From positions 1,782,135 through 1,846,134 of the forward strand of contig KV454011.1 in NCBI GenBank assembly GCA_001661245.1: 64,000 bases of DNA. The letters run 5' to 3'. Below, in pieces: positions 61,990-64,000 of the stretch; position 1 is the first letter of the stretch, and each line of letters begins with the position of its first letter. Position numbers and translations under genes: made by a program. The notes below the pieces were generated by a model. The model was given only the letters and a program-made list of their open reading frames with translations, was not told where the DNA came from and did not search any database. This DNA comes from Pachysolen tannophilus NRRL Y-2460. Its lineage: Eukaryota; Ascomycota; Pichiomycetes; Alaninales; Pachysolenaceae.

Positions 61990-62486
61990 TTTTTAAAATT
62001 ACAATTCAATTAAAATTCAATTATAATTATAATTATGATTACTAATACTAGAATAGAATTTTAAAAGCTTGCGGGTCAGGTTACTCTTTTATATTATTTT
62101 CGTCTAGTTTGCTGTATTATAAAAGCCGGATAATGCATTAGCGAAATCTTGAGATTTTTAGTCTCTTTTTTTTTCTTTGAAGTTTCCAATGTTTTCCATT
62201 GAACAAATTGATTGGTATTTATGATCGACAATTCTTAATTCTTTTTTTAGAAAAAGGTTTTAGAATGTTACACGAGGATATGCTTTCTTACACAACTTTG
62301 AATTTTCTGGAATTAAGTTTCTAGATATCGTGTTCTCAGTTGTTTACTTATCCTCGACAAGTTTTTTTTTTTTTTTTTTTTCTTCTTCTGTTGTACAATA
62401 TCTCCTACACCACTACATACACTCAATAGCTTCACCGTACTTTTTTTGTATGTCATGGGCAAATCAACTAACAAAATTCTTTTTAG
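61990..62486. other. AKR promoter and displaced 3' part of the RPS22 intron
   Basis: The left part is AKR upstream sequence. The right part, ending CTAACAAAATTCTTTTTAG at 62486, is a branch site and acceptor directly before RPS22 exon 2 on the plus strand. One inversion breakpoint must lie in this interval; its exact place is not visible. Confidence 0.6.
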
Positions 62487-62746
62487 GTTACATTGGTGAA
62501 TTCGAGTACATTGATGATCACAGATCAGGTAAAATAGTTATTCAATTGAACGGTAGATTGAACAAGTGTGGTGTCATTTCACCAAGATACAATGTTAAAA
62601 TTGCAGACATTGAAAAATGGACAGATAACTTATTACCTGCAAGACAATTTGGTTTTGTTATTTTAACAACTTCAGCAGGTATTATGGACCATGAAGAAGC
62701 AAGAAGAAAACATGTTTCAGGTAAAATTCTCGGGTTTGTCTACTAA
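62487..62746 (+). CDS. RPS22: RPS22 exon 2 (ribosomal protein uS8), on the strand opposite to exon 1
   Basis: 260 nt encoding [16 protein letters not shown] through [15 protein letters not shown] and stop, nearly identical to yeast Rps22 as I recall it. An intact 3' splice site (CTAAC branch and TTTTTAG) precedes it. The matching exon 1 lies at 63108-63240 on the minus strand, so the two exons converge and cannot be joined in one collinear transcript as assembled. An exon 1 on the plus strand is not present upstream; that space is the AKR gene and promoter. Rps22/uS8 is an essential 40S protein contacting the central domain of 18S rRNA. Confidence 0.95.
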
Positions 62747-63107
62747 ATAAATAAATAAAATAAAATAAAATAAAAATAAAAAATTGTGTATTGATAAAGA
62801 AAACAAAGATATTTTGCTAATAGAAGTGTAGTATGACGATTGTGACAGCCACCATATATACCTCCTTTGGTAACTTGAACTAACAATTTACGCCTTTTTC
62901 TTTCTTCTCTTTTAAATCTTTCAAGTCCATAAAGAATCTTTGCCACTATTTTTATTCTTCCTGAAACTTAAAAGACAGCATGGGACTGCTATCCGATCAG
63001 ACCATCCAGTTATCATTCAGGTTTTAAAAAACAAAAAAAAAACAGCACACATACACTCCAAGCTTCAGATTCTGGACTCCAGACTCTATAAAGATTTAAA
63101 TACATAC
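62747..63107. other. RPS22 3' UTR (plus) merging into the displaced 5' part of its intron (minus)
   Basis: From the left: TAAA/TAAAA repeats after the exon 2 stop, read on the plus strand. From the right: the intron of exon 1, starting GTATGT on the minus strand at 63107. The second inversion breakpoint lies somewhere between. A 7-bp perfect stem with a 6-nt loop is at 62974-62993. Confidence 0.55.
62974..62993 (-). ncRNA. Hairpin in presumptive RPS22 intron, possible part of an intronic snoRNA
   Basis: The minus strand reads GATAGCA-GTCCCA-TGCTGTC, a 7-bp stem with one G-U pair. In S. cerevisiae an RPS22B intron hosts the H/ACA snoRNA snR44, so an H/ACA RNA is plausible here, but I could not trace both hairpins and boxes. 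Confidence 0.2.
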
Positions 63108-63240
63108 CATGTTTCTGCATTACCGATAAGAACTTGATAATAACTTTTGATGAAGGTCTAATCAAGACTTGACGTTTTCCTGTCTTTTCTGCATTGTTAA
63201 TGGCATTTAAAGCATCTGCTAAAGCTGAAGTTCTAGTCAT
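63108..63240 (-). CDS. RPS22: RPS22 exon 1 (ribosomal protein uS8)
   Basis: 133 nt from ATG 63240 encoding [20 protein letters not shown] through KFLSVMQKH plus the first base of Gly, followed by the donor GTATGT (63107 downward). Together with the 260 nt of exon 2 it gives 393 nt, 130 codons plus stop, exactly the length of yeast Rps22. Five bases upstream of the ATG context a T-tract/TAG and a TACTAAC box (plus-strand GTTAGTA near 63272) suggest a 5' UTR intron, as in S. cerevisiae RPS22B; its donor is not certain. Confidence 0.93.
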
Positions 63241-64000
63241 GATCTAAAAAAAAAAAGAAAAAAGAAAGAAAGTTAGTATTCTTGAATCCACAAAATTTTT
63301 TAAAACTTGCTAAATAAATGAAAATTTATAGAAAAAAAGAGCTAGCATGAGTGTCCAATTATTTTAACAAGTCAAGCAAGGAAAAATTGGAGTCATGAGC
63401 AAGAGTTAACTTTTATATGTAACTCTCTAGAACGGGGTATCAAGAAGCCATCAAGATGAAAAATTATTTGCACCATTATAACTGTTATATATCTTCAATA
63501 ACAGTTATAATATTGCACATAATCCTCGAGTATTCAGGATTTCCCTTTCCAGATTTCATTTATTTCAAAGTCGACCAACGGACCAATGGACCAACAATAG
63601 CAACAACATCAACAACACTAGTGGATTCTCTTTTCAATAAACAAAACAAAAAAGTATGTCTACGTACTAATATATTATGATTTGTATGTATAAGAATATA
63701 TGGTATTAAAGAATAAAAGAAATATATAATATATATATATAGCAAACAATACGTCCATTATCTTATATAAGCGAAAAAGTGAAAAATTTTTCACTTTTTT
63801 CATCACAATAACAATAGTAGTGCGGACCAAACCAAAAAAAAAGTTTTTTTAAATTTCAATTTCGATACGAACAATATGTCCATTCTCAAAAGTACACTGC
63901 TGTGTTTTTCCAACAACGGTACAATTCAGAATGGGACATAAACCCCTTTTATTTCCTTGCATGATTTATGCTGCATGGGTCACATGATCGACATGAGATA
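63241..64000. other. RPS22 upstream region, probable 5' UTR intron and promoter
   Basis: No protein gene is supported. The minus strand has TACTAAC near 63272 and a T-rich acceptor TAG by 63245, so a leader intron is likely; GTACGT at 63662-63667 (minus) is one candidate donor. A palindromic GTGAAAAATTTTTCAC element lies near 63779-63795. Confidence 0.5.

Noticed and set aside
62330-62486. N-terminal extension of the exon 2 frame of RPS22
   Set aside because: Phe/Ser-rich reading of a T tract and an intron with a clear branch site and acceptor. Rps22 homologues need exon 1 sequence instead.
62487-63240. Two separate RPS22 paralogues, each losing one exon
   Set aside because: Both halves are undamaged and end exactly at functional splice sites. 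No second exon 1 or exon 2 is nearby. One gene split by an inversion explains it more simply.
1-64000. Transposons, LTR elements or CRISPR arrays
   Set aside because: I looked for integrase, reverse transcriptase or transposase domains, long terminal or inverted repeats and spaced direct repeats. Only microsatellites and coding repeats were found.

Overview
The window is nuclear DNA from a budding yeast (Saccharomycotina). It is very AT-rich, has long A/T homopolymers, mostly intronless genes on both strands, and short spliceosomal introns with GTAAGT/GTATGT-like donors and TACTAAC/CTAAC branch sites. Recognisable genes include HNM1, SRP21, SSH4/EAR1, ESP1, PAN1, AAR2, SRP1, DTD1, SPC1, XKS1, a xylitol/sorbitol dehydrogenase, a MATE transporter, GRX5, a PIR cell-wall protein, PDC1, GAS4, a GCY1-type aldo-keto reductase and RPS22. 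CTG codons are rare and fall where homologues have Gly, Ala, Thr, Arg or Glu rather than Leu. A probable complex I-type subunit is also present. Both point away from Saccharomycetaceae and toward a CUG-reassigned yeast (Ser most likely, Ala not excluded).

Layout. 0.4-2.3 kb: a DNA-binding protein in two frames joined at an A-tract. 2.5-18 kb: HNM1, a coiled-coil protein, SRP21, SSH4/EAR1 (SRP21 and SSH4 are also near neighbours in S. cerevisiae), an unknown coiled-coil protein, an NNF2-like protein, a tail-anchored protein, a flavin-reductase-like protein and an RRG8-like protein. 18-25 kb: separase ESP1 and a Tim17-fold mitochondrial protein. 25-30 kb: PAN1, whose middle 1105 bp lies on the opposite strand. 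30-42 kb: tRNA-Phe, AAR2, a tandem-repeat wall protein, SRP1, a mitochondrial membrane protein, DTD1, a USP-domain protein and a secreted I9-type inhibitor. 42-50 kb: XKS1, SPC1 and a xylitol/sorbitol dehydrogenase close together, then a MATE transporter. 50-64 kb: GRX5, a 2.9 kb ORF-free stretch, a PIR protein, an assembly gap, PDC1, GAS4, an aldo-keto reductase, and RPS22 with its two exons on opposite strands.

The strongest anomalies are the two intragenic inversions. In PAN1, flipping 27408-28512 would give one continuous 1558-codon frame with no base gained or lost. In RPS22, exon 1 (minus) and exon 2 (plus) keep intact splice sites and sum to exactly 130 codons. Either this assembly has locally flipped segments, or the strain carries recent or heterozygous, possibly recurrent, small inversions inside essential genes. 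Functional themes are pentose and pyruvate metabolism (XKS1, XYL2-like, PDC1, AKR), cell wall (PIR, GAS4, repeat protein), the secretory pathway (SRP21, SPC1), endocytosis and transporter turnover (PAN1, SSH4), and mitochondria (GRX5, the flavin-reductase-like protein, RRG8-like, the Tim17-fold protein).
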